Both the position numbers and the translations under genes were made by a program. A stretch of 64,000 bases of DNA. Origin: Nitrosomaritimum sp035528495. Lineage in GTDB: Archaea; Thermoproteota; Nitrososphaeria; Nitrososphaerales; Nitrosopumilaceae. Shown piece after piece: positions 42,280 to 51,599 of this stretch (its first letter is position 1; every line of letters starts with the position of its first letter). The notes under the pieces were generated by a model, which saw nothing but the letters and a program-made list of their open reading frames with translations, was not told the DNA's origin and ran no database searches. The stretch covers positions 1 to 64,000 of the forward strand of contig DATKYM010000100.1 in the NCBI GenBank assembly GCA_035528495.1, written 5' to 3'.

Positions 42280-43041
42280 TCAACCTTGACTAAATGTTTG
42301 TCTTAGACAATCCAATATTGCTTTTGAAGTAGAATTCATGGTGGGTGTTGAGCCTTTAGCTGTTGTCCATGCATCTTTTAATCCTGCTAATTCTAATAAT
42401 CGCTTTATTTTACCTCCTGCTACTAATCCTAATCCTCTTGGAGCAGGAATAATTTCAATGGTGACACTTCCACCCTTGCCTCGAATTTTGAATGGTACAG
42501 AATGTTTTTGATCACATCTACATTCCCAACTTCCACATCCTAATTTAACAGGACTCACATTTATGAGTGATTGACTGGTGGCTTTTTCAATAGCGATTCT
42601 CATTTGTTTGGATTTTCCTTGGCCAATTCCCAAATAACCATTCTCGTTTCCGGTTGCAACAATTGCTTTGAATCTAGTTGATTGTCCATTAGAAGTCATT
42701 TTTTGAATAATTCCAACATCTACTACTTCACTTTTCAAATCTGGAAGTAATTTTTTGATGATGCCTGCCTCTTGAATTCTTAAACCGGCTTCTAAAATTT
42801 CTTCAATAGAAGATATTTCTCCTGAGTTGACCTTTTGTCCCAAAGTAGTTTTAGGAACCCAAACTTCTTCAACTTGTTCTCGTCTTGGTCGTCTGCCGGT
42901 TTGTCCAGGCTTAGCTGCTCCGGGCCTTCCTCCCCCATATTGAACTGGTCTAGTAGGTCTACCTCCTCCCGGTCTACCTCCTCCCGGTTTACCTTGTCCC
43001 GGTTTACCTTGTCCGGGTTTTGATTGTGTTGCTTGACTCAT
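42280..43041 (-). CDS. rps5: 30S ribosomal protein S5 with Gly/Pro-rich N-terminal extension, 253 aa
   Basis: The core (about 60-253) is archaeal uS5: WVPKTTLGQKVNSGEISS, FKAIVATGNENGYLGIGQGK and IEIIPAPRGLGLVAGG. The first 55 residues are an added low-complexity tail built from GKPGQ/GGRPG units, with positive charge (Lys/Arg each unit). It is not a usual S5 feature I know. Spc order is normal on both sides. S5 takes part in mRNA entry and decoding accuracy. Confidence 0.95.
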   Translation of the reverse strand: MSQATQSKPGQGKPGQGKPGGGRPGGGRPTRPVQYGGGRPGAAKPGQTGRRPRREQVEEVWVPKTTLGQKVNSGEISSIEEILEAGLRIQEAGIIKKLLPDLKSEVVDVGIIQKMTSNGQSTRFKAIVATGNENGYLGIGQGKSKQMRIAIEKATSQSLINVSPVKLGCGSWECRCDQKHSVPFKIRGKGGSVTIEIIPAPRGLGLVAGGKIKRLLELAGLKDAWTTAKGSTPTMNSTSKAILDCLRQTFSQG

Positions 43042-43043
43042 AT

Positions 43044-43526
43044 TTACTTGACCTCTTTATCTATCGATGATTTAATTAGTGAAATATCATTTTTTACAGT
43101 TAGGTGATCTCCATTGATTCGCTCTTGAGGTGGAAATGATTCTGAACTGGCTGGAACTTCTAAACCTGCATCAATTACACCCTTTAAAGCAGCAGCCATT
43201 CTTTGAGTAAATTTTCTTGTGCCAGTATACAAAATTGCGCCACTTGATCCTTTACCAAGAGCTTTTTTTCCTGCCATATACCCAGTGAGATATGCTGCAG
43301 GTACACTTTTTCTTGACCCCTTCCATCCTTTTTCGAGTAAATATCTAGAATGAGCTGATGCCACCACCTTATCGCCTTTAATTTCCGGTTTTAAGATTTG
43401 GACTACAGTATTTTCATTTGAAATATTGATTGTGATAAATTCTCGTTTTCCCATTAACATTGTACCTCGTTTTTTATAATTTGTTTTTTCTTCACGAAGT
43501 CGTCGCAATATTTTAGAATAGGCCAT
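43044..43526 (-). CDS. rpl18: 50S ribosomal protein L18, 160 aa
   Basis: It matches uL18: LRRLREEKTNYKKR, then SGAILYTGTRKFTQRMAAAL. It binds 5S rRNA. It is the first ribosomal gene here; L19e and L32e, which precede it in most archaea, are instead 7 kb away on the plus strand. Confidence 0.95.
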   Translation of the reverse strand: MAYSKILRRLREEKTNYKKRGTMLMGKREFITINISNENTVVQILKPEIKGDKVVASAHSRYLLEKGWKGSRKSVPAAYLTGYMAGKKALGKGSSGAILYTGTRKFTQRMAAALKGVIDAGLEVPASSESFPPQERINGDHLTVKNDISLIKSSIDKEVK

Positions 43527-43562
43527 CTATAGAACTCGATTTTGAATCTGCTCTTATATACG

Positions 43563-44477
43563 TTAAGCGCGAATTAGGAAAGTAAGTAAAGCTTTTTGAG
43601 TATGTAATCGATTTTCCGCCTCATCCCAAATAACAGATTGAGATCCATCGATAACATCTGATGTTACTTCACTTCCCCTTTTTGCAGGAAGGCAATGCAT
43701 AAAGATTGCATCTTTTTTTGCACATTTCATTAGATTAGAATTTACTTGAAATTTTGGAAGGAATTTTTTGGTTCTTTTTAGGTCATGGTTATGAATTGAA
43801 GTAAAAGTGTCAGTTACAACAACATCAGCATCCTTAACAGTTTTGAGTGGATCATTTGTTGTTTCAATGTCAGTAAATTCTTTAGCTTCTTTTACTACCT
43901 CTTGTTTTGGTTCAAATCCTTTAGGTGTTGCAATAGATATTTTCACTTTGGATAAGGCACACCCATAAATCATTGAATTGCAGACATTATTACCGTCACC
44001 TATCCAAGCTATTTTCAATCCTTGAAGTTTTCTTTTCTTTTCCTTAATTGTCATAAAATCAGCAAGGATTTGACAGGGATGAAATGAATCAGAAAGACCA
44101 TTTATTACAGGAACACTTGAATGTTCTGAAAGCTTTTCCAATAAATCATGATCATAAACTCGTGCCATAATACAATCAGTGTACCTCGAAAGTGTTTTAG
44201 CAGTGTCTTCGATTGATTCCCCCCTAGATAGTTGCATGTCATTAGATGAAAGATTTATCGCTTTTCCTCCCAATTGAAACATTCCGATTTCAAAACTTAC
44301 CCGAGTTCGTGTAGATGGTTTTTGAAAAATCATTGTAAGGGTTTTATTTTTTAGAAGAGGTTTGTTTACTCCTCTTTTCAAATCTTTTTTTAGTTTAATA
44401 GAAAAATCTAATAATTGAGAAAACTCTTTTTGGGATAATTCTGACAAGGTGAGTAAATTTTTAGTTTTTAATTTCAT
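43563..44477 (-). CDS. argF: ornithine carbamoyltransferase, 304 aa
   Basis: Carbamoyl-phosphate motif S-T-R-T-R (about 55-59), H-P-C-Q (about 132-135) and H-C-L-P-A (about 265-269) identify this transferase, which makes citrulline in arginine synthesis. The HCLP motif indicates ornithine rather than aspartate as substrate. Its start overlaps the ftsY stop by 4 nt, so they are co-transcribed. Confidence 0.93.
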   Translation of the reverse strand: MKLKTKNLLTLSELSQKEFSQLLDFSIKLKKDLKRGVNKPLLKNKTLTMIFQKPSTRTRVSFEIGMFQLGGKAINLSSNDMQLSRGESIEDTAKTLSRYTDCIMARVYDHDLLEKLSEHSSVPVINGLSDSFHPCQILADFMTIKEKKRKLQGLKIAWIGDGNNVCNSMIYGCALSKVKISIATPKGFEPKQEVVKEAKEFTDIETTNDPLKTVKDADVVVTDTFTSIHNHDLKRTKKFLPKFQVNSNLMKCAKKDAIFMHCLPAKRGSEVTSDVIDGSQSVIWDEAENRLHTQKALLTFLIRA

Positions 44478-45748
44478 TTTCTAAAAAATCCAAACCTCCC
44501 TCTTTTCTTTTTTGAGTTCTCTTCTTTATCTGGTTTTTGTTTTTCATATTCTTTATTGTGCAATTCTAATTCAGGTGCAGTCTTTTGTTTTGTTAAATTT
44601 CCAGGTGCCGGTTTTCCATTTTTAATCCAATCCCTGATTTTACCACTCAATTGTTTTGCTTCATTGTCATTTTCAGGTGGTGCTACTTCAAATAACTCAG
44701 AGTATTTCAAAATTACCTCATCTGGAATTCCCTCAAACGGATCATTGGATACGACCTTAGTTTCGGGTGTTGGTTCGGGTGTTGGTTCTGGTTCAGGTGT
44801 TGGTTCTGGTGTTGGTTCTGGCTTCTCAAATGAAACATCATCTAACGAACCAAATACAGTTTCCAAGAAAGTTTCCTTATCAAAGGGTTTTAGATCTGGA
44901 TATTCTTGTCCAACTCCAACATAAAGAACTGGAGTGGAAGTCATTTTAACTACGGATAGTGCAGCACCTCCTCGTGCATCTGCATCACTTTTTGTAAGAA
45001 TAGTACCATCAAACTGTACATACTCAAAAAATTCTTTTGCTTGATTTACTGTATCATTGCCAGCAAGGGAATCACCCACAAAAATTTTAAAATCAGGTTT
45101 TACAACTTTGGTAATTTTACTAATTTGCTCCATCAAATTTTTACTTGTTTGCATTCTTCCTGCAGTATCAATTAAAACACAATCTACTTTGTGAGATTTT
45201 GCATATAGAACGGCATCTCGAGCTACTGCAGCTGGATCAGAATTATAATTTTGGGCAACCAATTTTAAATTCAAACGATTTGTATGTTCTCGTAATTGTT
45301 CTATCGCACCAGCTCTAAATGTGTCTGCTGCCGCAATTACTACAGAGTATTTTTTCTGTTGGAGCATATATGCTAATTTAGCTAATGAGGTAGTTTTTCC
45401 AGTTCCGTTGATTCCAACAAATAAAATCAAAAAAGGTTGCCCAGTCTTTTTTTTTTCATCAATGAGTCCAAAAAGATCAATTTTACCTGCAGCATCAAAT
45501 AGAGATGAGATTGTAGAAATAAGACTGTCTTTTACAAATTTTTCAATTTCTTTTTTTTCTACTTTAGTTCCAATTAGTCTAGTTTTCAAATCTAATTTTA
45601 TTTCGTCGATAACCTCAGTTGCAACATCTGATTCATGAAGGGATATCTCTAATTCAAATAAAATATCTTCAATATCTTTTTCATTTAATTCCTTTTCTGA
45701 TAGACTTTTTGCTGCAGTTGAAAATGCATTACGAAGTTTGTCAAACAT
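44474..45748 (-). CDS. ftsY: signal recognition particle receptor FtsY with 120-residue C-terminal extension, 424 aa
   Basis: The N domain (about 1-90) and G domain (about 95-304) have GINGTGKTTSLAKLA, DTAGRMQTSKNLM and L-T-K-S-D-A-D. After the GTPase ends (about 304), a PEPT-repeat linker (about 308-325), a helical segment (IPDEVILKYSELFEV...IRDWIKNGKPAPG) and a basic tail K-K-K-R-G-R-F-G-F-F-R-K follow. FtsY usually carries its extra membrane-targeting region at the N-terminus; here the N-terminus begins directly with the N domain (MFDKLRNAF). It docks SRP to SecY. Confidence 0.93.
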   Translation of the reverse strand: MFDKLRNAFSTAAKSLSEKELNEKDIEDILFELEISLHESDVATEVIDEIKLDLKTRLIGTKVEKKEIEKFVKDSLISTISSLFDAAGKIDLFGLIDEKKKTGQPFLILFVGINGTGKTTSLAKLAYMLQQKKYSVVIAAADTFRAGAIEQLREHTNRLNLKLVAQNYNSDPAAVARDAVLYAKSHKVDCVLIDTAGRMQTSKNLMEQISKITKVVKPDFKIFVGDSLAGNDTVNQAKEFFEYVQFDGTILTKSDADARGGAALSVVKMTSTPVLYVGVGQEYPDLKPFDKETFLETVFGSLDDVSFEKPEPTPEPTPEPEPTPEPTPETKVVSNDPFEGIPDEVILKYSELFEVAPPENDNEAKQLSGKIRDWIKNGKPAPGNLTKQKTAPELELHNKEYEKQKPDKEENSKKKRGRFGFFRK

Positions 45749-45752
45749 CTTG

Positions 45753-46178
45753 TTAACCGGATCTATTTTGGGAATCTGGTTGAATTAATTGATTAATTTG
45801 ATTTCTTCCTTGTTCTAATTGTGTCGCTGCATCATGTTTTTTAGCAGAAGTATCTTGAATTGCAACCTCTATTTCCTTAATTCTTGCTTCAAGATAGTTC
45901 ATAGCAGAAATAGAATCCTTTTCTAATGAAATACCTGCTCCTATATTCAAGACAATCTTATCACTAGATGAGATTTTTGTTTTAACAAATGAACCCATCC
46001 CAACTGGAACCAACGCCTCAGAATTAGATTTGAGGCTAAGTGATTTTATTGATTGTATCGCAGAGGTTGCTTCTCGCAAGACATTGTAAAGAGTGTCCTC
46101 TCTTTGAGATAAATCCGCAAAATAAGTTTCAAGCATTTGCATTTGTTGCATTAATTGTTTGGCTTTTTCCTCACTCAT
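45753..46178 (-). CDS. pfdA: prefoldin subunit alpha, 141 aa
   Basis: Two coiled-coil helices (about 1-45 and 90-130) with a double-hairpin region (ALVPVGMGSFVKTKI; KIVLNIGAGI) typical of prefoldin alpha. It pairs with the beta subunit at 13676-14086 in the hexameric chaperone. Four nt ahead of ftsY, as in other archaea. Confidence 0.92.
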   Translation of the reverse strand: MSEEKAKQLMQQMQMLETYFADLSQREDTLYNVLREATSAIQSIKSLSLKSNSEALVPVGMGSFVKTKISSSDKIVLNIGAGISLEKDSISAMNYLEARIKEIEVAIQDTSAKKHDAATQLEQGRNQINQLIQPDSQNRSG

Positions 46179-46266
46179 TTACAGCAAATCAATTTCAGAT
46201 GGTTATAAATTGATTCATAAGAAAAATGAAAATAAAAATAAATGAATAAAAAATAAAGGTTGAACT

Positions 46267-46887
46267 TTATTTTGCTCTTGAGAGTCTATCTTCTACTTCG
46301 TCCCAATTTACTACATTCCACCAAGATGAAATATAATCGGGTCTCTTGTTTTGATACTTAAGATAGTATGCATGTTCCCAAACATCTAATCCTAAAAGAG
46401 GTACTAATCCTTCAGTCCTTGGACTAGTTTGATTTGGCATTGCTTTGTACTCAACCTTTCCTGAAGAAGGATTGAATACTAACCATCCCCAACCGCTTCC
46501 TTGAATTACTGCAGAAGTAGATGAAAATTTCTCTTTAAAGTCAGAAAAGTTTCCAAAGGAATCATTGATTGCATCTGCAATTGAACCTCCAGGCTCTCCG
46601 CCTCCATTTGCTTTCATGTTATTCCAAAATAGCCTGTGGTTATCAAATCCACCACCATTAAAATTAACTGCTCCTCTTTTATCCTCAGGTACTTGATTAA
46701 GATTAGATAAAATATCTAAGATATCCTTATCTTGAATCTCTTGAGGACAGCCTTCTAGAGCTGCATTTAGTTTATCGGTGTAAGCTTGATGATGTTTTGT
46801 ATGATGAATCTCCATTGTTTTTGCATCAATATGAGGTTCTAATGCATCATAAGCATATGGCATTTCAGGAAGTGTGTATTTTCCCAT
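46267..46887 (-). CDS. sodA: superoxide dismutase (Fe/Mn), 206 aa
   Basis: Metal ligands: His in IHHTKHHQAY, H at FDNHRLFWNNM, and D-V-W-E-H-A-Y-Y-L with the D and H. It removes superoxide. Metal identity cannot be read from sequence. A single gene with its own promoter zone (46888-46965). Confidence 0.95.
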   Translation of the reverse strand: MGKYTLPEMPYAYDALEPHIDAKTMEIHHTKHHQAYTDKLNAALEGCPQEIQDKDILDILSNLNQVPEDKRGAVNFNGGGFDNHRLFWNNMKANGGGEPGGSIADAINDSFGNFSDFKEKFSSTSAVIQGSGWGWLVFNPSSGKVEYKAMPNQTSPRTEGLVPLLGLDVWEHAYYLKYQNKRPDYISSWWNVVNWDEVEDRLSRAK

Positions 46888-46965
46888 GCATTACACGAAA
46901 TCGTTATTCCATTTATTGCTTTACCAGCAATTGGTTTTTACCTACAAAAAAACACCAAGAAAATT

Positions 46966-49017
46966 GTGAAACTTAAAATTATTTTTTCATTATTAATTAT
47001 ACTATCATCTTCAATAATGGTTTGGGAATTAATTGATATGAAGAGTGAATTTAGTTTGTATCTAGATAAAAGTGTGCCATTTTTGGGAACAGAAATTCCA
47101 AGAATGGATGGGGTAACTGGTGAAGGAGTAACGATTGCAGTAATTGACACCGGAGTTGACTTTAATCATCCAGATCTTTTTGGTTGGGGTCCCGAAGGCA
47201 AAGTAGTTGGAGGATATAATTTCATTCAAGAGGGTGAATTGCCCATGGATAATAACGGTCACGGTACACAAGTAGCAGGAGTAATCGCAGCTGATGGATT
47301 GCTAAAAGGAGTTGCCCCCAAATCCAAAATTTTAGCATATAAAGTCTCTGAAGATGGTAATGCCGTATCCACAGATTTAATCATTAAAGCAATTGAAAAA
47401 GCTATAGAAGATAAAGCAGATATTATCAATATTAGTTTAGGCGTAAACCGCACAAATACTCAAATCGAAAAGGCAGTAAGCAAGGCATTAGAAAAAGAAA
47501 TTTTTGTAGTTACCGCAGCTGGAAACGATGGTCCTGGACCTGGAACCATAGGCAGTCCTGGCGAAAATTTTGGTTCAGTTACTGTAGGTGCATCATACAA
47601 TAACTTAACATCAAGTATGGTTGCAACTTTGGAAATCAATGATAAACCATACACTGTGATTCCCATGGTCGGTTCATCCAAGCTAGATATTCCGCTACAA
47701 GGAACTATAAAATTTGGAGGGTATGGAAAACAACAAGATCTTTCAGGTATTAACGTAACAGACTCGATCCTTTTAGTAGAACGGGGAAGTGATGTTGAAG
47801 AAGAGTTACTTTATTTTTCAATCAAAGAAGAAAATTCAGCAAATGCTGGTGCAAAGGCATTGATAGTTTACAATAATGAACCAGGAATTTTTCTGGGAGA
47901 ATTGACTCATGAATTTGTTGAGTCCGGATACCAACCAAGAATTCCGGTCGTTTCAATGGACAGAGAAGAGGGTTTAGAGATAAAGGAGAAAATCCTTGAG
48001 AAACATTATGCTAGTCTTCATCTTTTTTCAAATCCAGATTTTCTTACTCATTTTAGTTCAAGAGGACCTGTTTCTCCTTTTTACATTAAACCAGATATTG
48101 TAGCACCTGGCGCTGCCATCAATACGACACAAATTAACGGAGGATATAATTTTACTAGTGGAACAAGTTTTGCTGCACCTCATGTAAGTGGTGCTGCAGC
48201 TTTATTGATTCAAAAAAATCCAGAAATTCATCATCATGAAATCAAATCATTATTGTTGACAACAACAGAGCCTGTATCAGATGCCTATGGTCAAAAATTT
48301 TCTTTAAATGAAGTTGGTGCTGGGAGATTAAACATTGCCAGAGCATACAAAGCCACGTTAGTTGTTCAACCCCCTCATTTTGTTCTAAGTATGTCCTCAG
48401 ATAATCCAAATAGAGAACAAATATTGGAATTAAAGTCTCTCAGTGGATCCTTGGAGAATATCGAGGTTTCCGTTGAAGGACCAGAATTTATACAATTTTC
48501 AAATGTTCTTGAAGGAAATAATTTACAAATAAGGCTAAAGGCCCTAGAAAATAATTTTGGAAATTACGAAGGTAGGATTTTTTTGACTCAAAATGATGAT
48601 AAATATAAAATTCCATTTTTACTCCATTTTACAGAAGGGTCAGTTTCAGTTTCCCAAGAAAAGGGAAATTTGAACTTTGGAATTTATTATCCAGAGCCAT
48701 GGACTTTTGCCAAAATTTCGGTAATAAACAGTAAAGATGGTAGTAAGTACACTGCATCGGTTACTCCTACCAATAATGAGACGATAAAAGTTTATGAAAA
48801 TGAAAAATATTGGATTGAAGCTAAGATTAGAGTAGATGAAAAATCATTTGATGCTTTTAACATAATTGAAGTAAATTCAGTATTGCCTGGTACCTCCAAA
48901 CCCTTTGAATTATTTGATCTTCCAGAAAAGCAGATCGGAATAATTTCGATAATTGTATTAATAGTTGGAATGGTTGGACTAAAATTTACTAGGAAACAAA
49001 AAGCTATCCAAGTCTAG
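46966..49017 (+). CDS. membrane-anchored subtilisin-like serine protease with PA domain, 683 aa
   Basis: GTG start, signal/anchor (about 1-20). Catalytic triad is Asp61 (VIDTGVDF), His99 (NGHGTQVAG) and Ser401 (GTSFAAPHVSG). A protease-associated domain is inserted at about 225-350. A beta-rich region (about 470-640) and one C-terminal helix (about 655-675; IGIISIIVLIVGMVGL) follow, with a short basic tail. There is no obvious pro-peptide (about 20-50 only). It faces outside the cell and would digest extracellular peptides or process surface proteins. It overlaps the end of pckA by 14 nt. Confidence 0.9.
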   Translation: MKLKIIFSLLIILSSSIMVWELIDMKSEFSLYLDKSVPFLGTEIPRMDGVTGEGVTIAVIDTGVDFNHPDLFGWGPEGKVVGGYNFIQEGELPMDNNGHGTQVAGVIAADGLLKGVAPKSKILAYKVSEDGNAVSTDLIIKAIEKAIEDKADIINISLGVNRTNTQIEKAVSKALEKEIFVVTAAGNDGPGPGTIGSPGENFGSVTVGASYNNLTSSMVATLEINDKPYTVIPMVGSSKLDIPLQGTIKFGGYGKQQDLSGINVTDSILLVERGSDVEEELLYFSIKEENSANAGAKALIVYNNEPGIFLGELTHEFVESGYQPRIPVVSMDREEGLEIKEKILEKHYASLHLFSNPDFLTHFSSRGPVSPFYIKPDIVAPGAAINTTQINGGYNFTSGTSFAAPHVSGAAALLIQKNPEIHHHEIKSLLLTTTEPVSDAYGQKFSLNEVGAGRLNIARAYKATLVVQPPHFVLSMSSDNPNREQILELKSLSGSLENIEVSVEGPEFIQFSNVLEGNNLQIRLKALENNFGNYEGRIFLTQNDDKYKIPFLLHFTEGSVSVSQEKGNLNFGIYYPEPWTFAKISVINSKDGSKYTASVTPTNNETIKVYENEKYWIEAKIRVDEKSFDAFNIIEVNSVLPGTSKPFELFDLPEKQIGIISIIVLIVGMVGLKFTRKQKAIQV

Positions 49018-50605
49018 GTCCAGCATTTTTTATTTCTAGTGAAACACCATCAAATTTTTCAAAATTTTCCACAAACATTGTACAAAGACTTTTTGCAGAT
49101 TCATCATAGGAATTTTTGTCATTCCAAGTATTCTTAGGATCCAAGATTTCTGATGGAATATCTTCTATTTTTGTAGGAATATCAAGATTGAATAATTCAT
49201 CGTGACGATATTCTGCTTGATCTAAATCGCCGTTAATTGCAGCCGTAATCATTGCTCTACTGTATTTAATTTTAATTCTGGCACCAACACCATATGGTCC
49301 ACCTGACCATCCAGTATTTATCAAATAAACAGTGGTATTGTGTTTGTTTATTTTCTCACCCAAGAGTCTGGCGTAAACTGCTGCAGGCCTAGGCATAAAA
49401 GGAGCTCCAAAACATTCTGAAAATACAGATTTTGGCTCTTTTATACCCCGTTCAGTTCCAGCTAACTTGCTTGTATATCCAGACATAAAATGATACATTG
49501 CTCCTTCTTTTGTCAACCTAGAAATCGGAGGTAGCACACCCATTGCGTCAGCTGTAAGGAAAACAATAATTTTTGGATGACCTCCAATACTTGGCACTAC
49601 AGCTCCCGGAATGTAATCTAAAGGATATGCCACCCGAGTGTTTTCAGTTAATGCATTATCATCATAATCAGGTACTCCATCATTTAGAACAACATTTTCT
49701 AAAACTGCACCAGGTTTAATTGCATTCCAAATCTCAGGCTCAGCTTCTTGGCTTAAATTAATACATTTGGCATAACACCCACCTTCAAAATTGAATGTTC
49801 GATTATCTGACCAACCATGTTCATCATCTCCGACTAGGTTTCTATTGGGGTCAGCTGATAAAGTAGTTTTTCCCGTACCCGATAACCCGAAGAACAATAC
49901 AGTGTCTTGATTTTTTCCGATGTTTGCAGAACAATGCATTGGGAATATTCCCCGTTGAGGTAAAAGAAAATTCATTACACCAAACATAGATTTTTTCATT
50001 TCTCCAGCATAGTTTGTACCACCAATCAAAACAATTTTTCGAGTCAAATCAATTAGTATGAAAACATTAGATCTGGTACCATCAATCTCAGGTATTGCCT
50101 CAAATTCATTTATGCACATTATAGTAAATTCGGGCATATGATTTTCTAATTCTTCTTTTGAAGGTCTAATGAAAAGTTGTCTGGCAAAAAGATTTTGCCA
50201 CGCATGATCATTTATCACTCTTATTGGTAAACGAGTTTCTTGATCTGCTCCTACAAATCCATCAAATACAAAAAGTTCTTTATTATCGACAAAAGTTTTC
50301 ATTTTTTCTAAAATTGCTGCAAAATTCTCAGAAGGAATTTGGTGATTTATTTTACCCCAATCGATGGTATCACGAGTTACCTCATCTAGCACAATAAATC
50401 GATCATCAGGCGAGCGTCCCGTATATTTTCCCGTATTTACTGAAAGAGAACCTGTAGAGTTTATCACCCCTTCATTCCTACTCACAGCATTAGCAACTAG
50501 TTCTTCAACAGATAGATTTCTGTAAATTTTAGATGGCGTAATCTCAAATTCACTTATTTGTGATGAGAATTTTTCAGTTGGAAAAGAACTAACCACTTCA
50601 GTCAA
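49004..50605 (-). CDS. pckA: phosphoenolpyruvate carboxykinase (ATP), 533 aa
   Basis: P-loop G-L-S-G-T-G-K-T-T-L-S-A-D-P, metal site G-D-D-E-H-G-W, and G-W-S-G-G-P-Y-G-V-G identify the ATP-type enzyme (oxaloacetate + ATP to PEP). This type is mostly bacterial, though present in some thaumarchaea. It feeds gluconeogenesis from the carbon-fixation products. Confidence 0.95.
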   Translation of the reverse strand: MTEVVSSFPTEKFSSQISEFEITPSKIYRNLSVEELVANAVSRNEGVINSTGSLSVNTGKYTGRSPDDRFIVLDEVTRDTIDWGKINHQIPSENFAAILEKMKTFVDNKELFVFDGFVGADQETRLPIRVINDHAWQNLFARQLFIRPSKEELENHMPEFTIMCINEFEAIPEIDGTRSNVFILIDLTRKIVLIGGTNYAGEMKKSMFGVMNFLLPQRGIFPMHCSANIGKNQDTVLFFGLSGTGKTTLSADPNRNLVGDDEHGWSDNRTFNFEGGCYAKCINLSQEAEPEIWNAIKPGAVLENVVLNDGVPDYDDNALTENTRVAYPLDYIPGAVVPSIGGHPKIIVFLTADAMGVLPPISRLTKEGAMYHFMSGYTSKLAGTERGIKEPKSVFSECFGAPFMPRPAAVYARLLGEKINKHNTTVYLINTGWSGGPYGVGARIKIKYSRAMITAAINGDLDQAEYRHDELFNLDIPTKIEDIPSEILDPKNTWNDKNSYDESAKSLCTMFVENFEKFDGVSLEIKNAGPRLG

Positions 50606-50755
50606 TTGTGGTAAACTCCAACAAAAGTAATTTTTCTCCCAAACCCGGCCATGAGATATTTCGATCCGACTTAATTTTCCTTATTATCTCTTTCCTACGC
50701 TCTGGTGTTTTTTACTCTAGGAACGTATTTATGTAAAATTTCAAAAGGTTGTCTG

Positions 50756-51160
50756 ATGCCTATCAATAAGGATTTGCTAGCTAAAAGAGCGGAGGCAAAG
50801 GAACATAATCCAGACTTTGCAAGACCCGAGAGCTGGCGTTACAAAAGACTAGAGACCGGATGGAGAAAACCAAAAGGAGTTGACCACCATCAAAGAAAAC
50901 AAAAAAGTCGCGGTAGACCAGGTCTCGTAAAGGTAGGTTTTGGAGGACCAAAGGTATCCAAAGGTCTTCATCCTTCAGGATATACAGATAATTTAGTTTT
51001 CACAATTAATGATTTAGAAAAATTAAATCCAAAAACAGACGGTATTAGATTTGGTCATAGTCTTGGAACTAAAAAGAGAAAAGAGATAATCGTAAAAGCA
51101 ATTGAAAACAAATTCAAAATATTTAATGCAAGAGTGAGTCAAAGTGGTAGTAAATCTTAA
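50756..51160 (+). CDS. rpl32e: 50S ribosomal protein L32e, 134 aa
   Basis: It matches eL32 (PESWRYKRLETGWRKPKGVD, GYTDNLVFTINDLEK). The ATG at 50756 gives the normal N-terminus; an upstream in-frame ATG at 50705 adds a foreign segment. Overlaps L19e by 17 nt. Detached from the spc operon. Confidence 0.94.
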   Translation: MPINKDLLAKRAEAKEHNPDFARPESWRYKRLETGWRKPKGVDHHQRKQKSRGRPGLVKVGFGGPKVSKGLHPSGYTDNLVFTINDLEKLNPKTDGIRFGHSLGTKKRKEIIVKAIENKFKIFNARVSQSGSKS

Positions 51161-51599
51161 AGCTAAAAAACGATTGGCATCAAGAGTTACCGGTGTCGGT
51201 ATTCATAGAATAAAATTTGATTCAGATCATCTCGATGATATCGCAGATGCAATCACAAGAGGGAATATTCGCAGTTTAATTACAGCAAACACTATTCAAA
51301 TAAAACCATTTACTGGAACCTCAAGAGGAAGAGCTCAAGAGAAGAAAGATCAGAAGAAGAAAAGAGGGACAGGTCAAGGATCAAAACAAGGTAGGAAAGG
51401 AGCACGTGTGGGTAAAAAGGAGGTCTACGTAGCAAAAGTAAGAGCGTTGAGACGTTTACTCAAAATAGCAAAGGACAGAAAAGACATTACAAATCCAGAG
51501 TTTTGGGCTATTTACAAAAAAGTAGGCGGAAATACGGTAAGAAATAAAGCTCATTTAAGATTGTTAATGGCAGAGATCATTACAAAAAGAAAAGATTAG
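51144..51599 (+). CDS. rpl19e: 50S ribosomal protein L19e, 151 aa
   Basis: It matches eL19 (VNLKAKKRLASRVTGVGIHR; GKKEVYVAKVRALRRLLKI). The start is GTG inside L32e. It has a Lys/Arg-rich middle. Its end overlaps the convergent alkyltransferase gene by 4 nt. Confidence 0.94.
   Translation: MVVNLKAKKRLASRVTGVGIHRIKFDSDHLDDIADAITRGNIRSLITANTIQIKPFTGTSRGRAQEKKDQKKKRGTGQGSKQGRKGARVGKKEVYVAKVRALRRLLKIAKDRKDITNPEFWAIYKKVGGNTVRNKAHLRLLMAEIITKRKD

Noticed and set aside
42950..43025. Short tandem repeats as a CRISPR array
   Set aside because: The repeats are coding triplets for GKPGQ/GGRPG in S5, with no spacers. No CRISPR or cas gene is present in the window.
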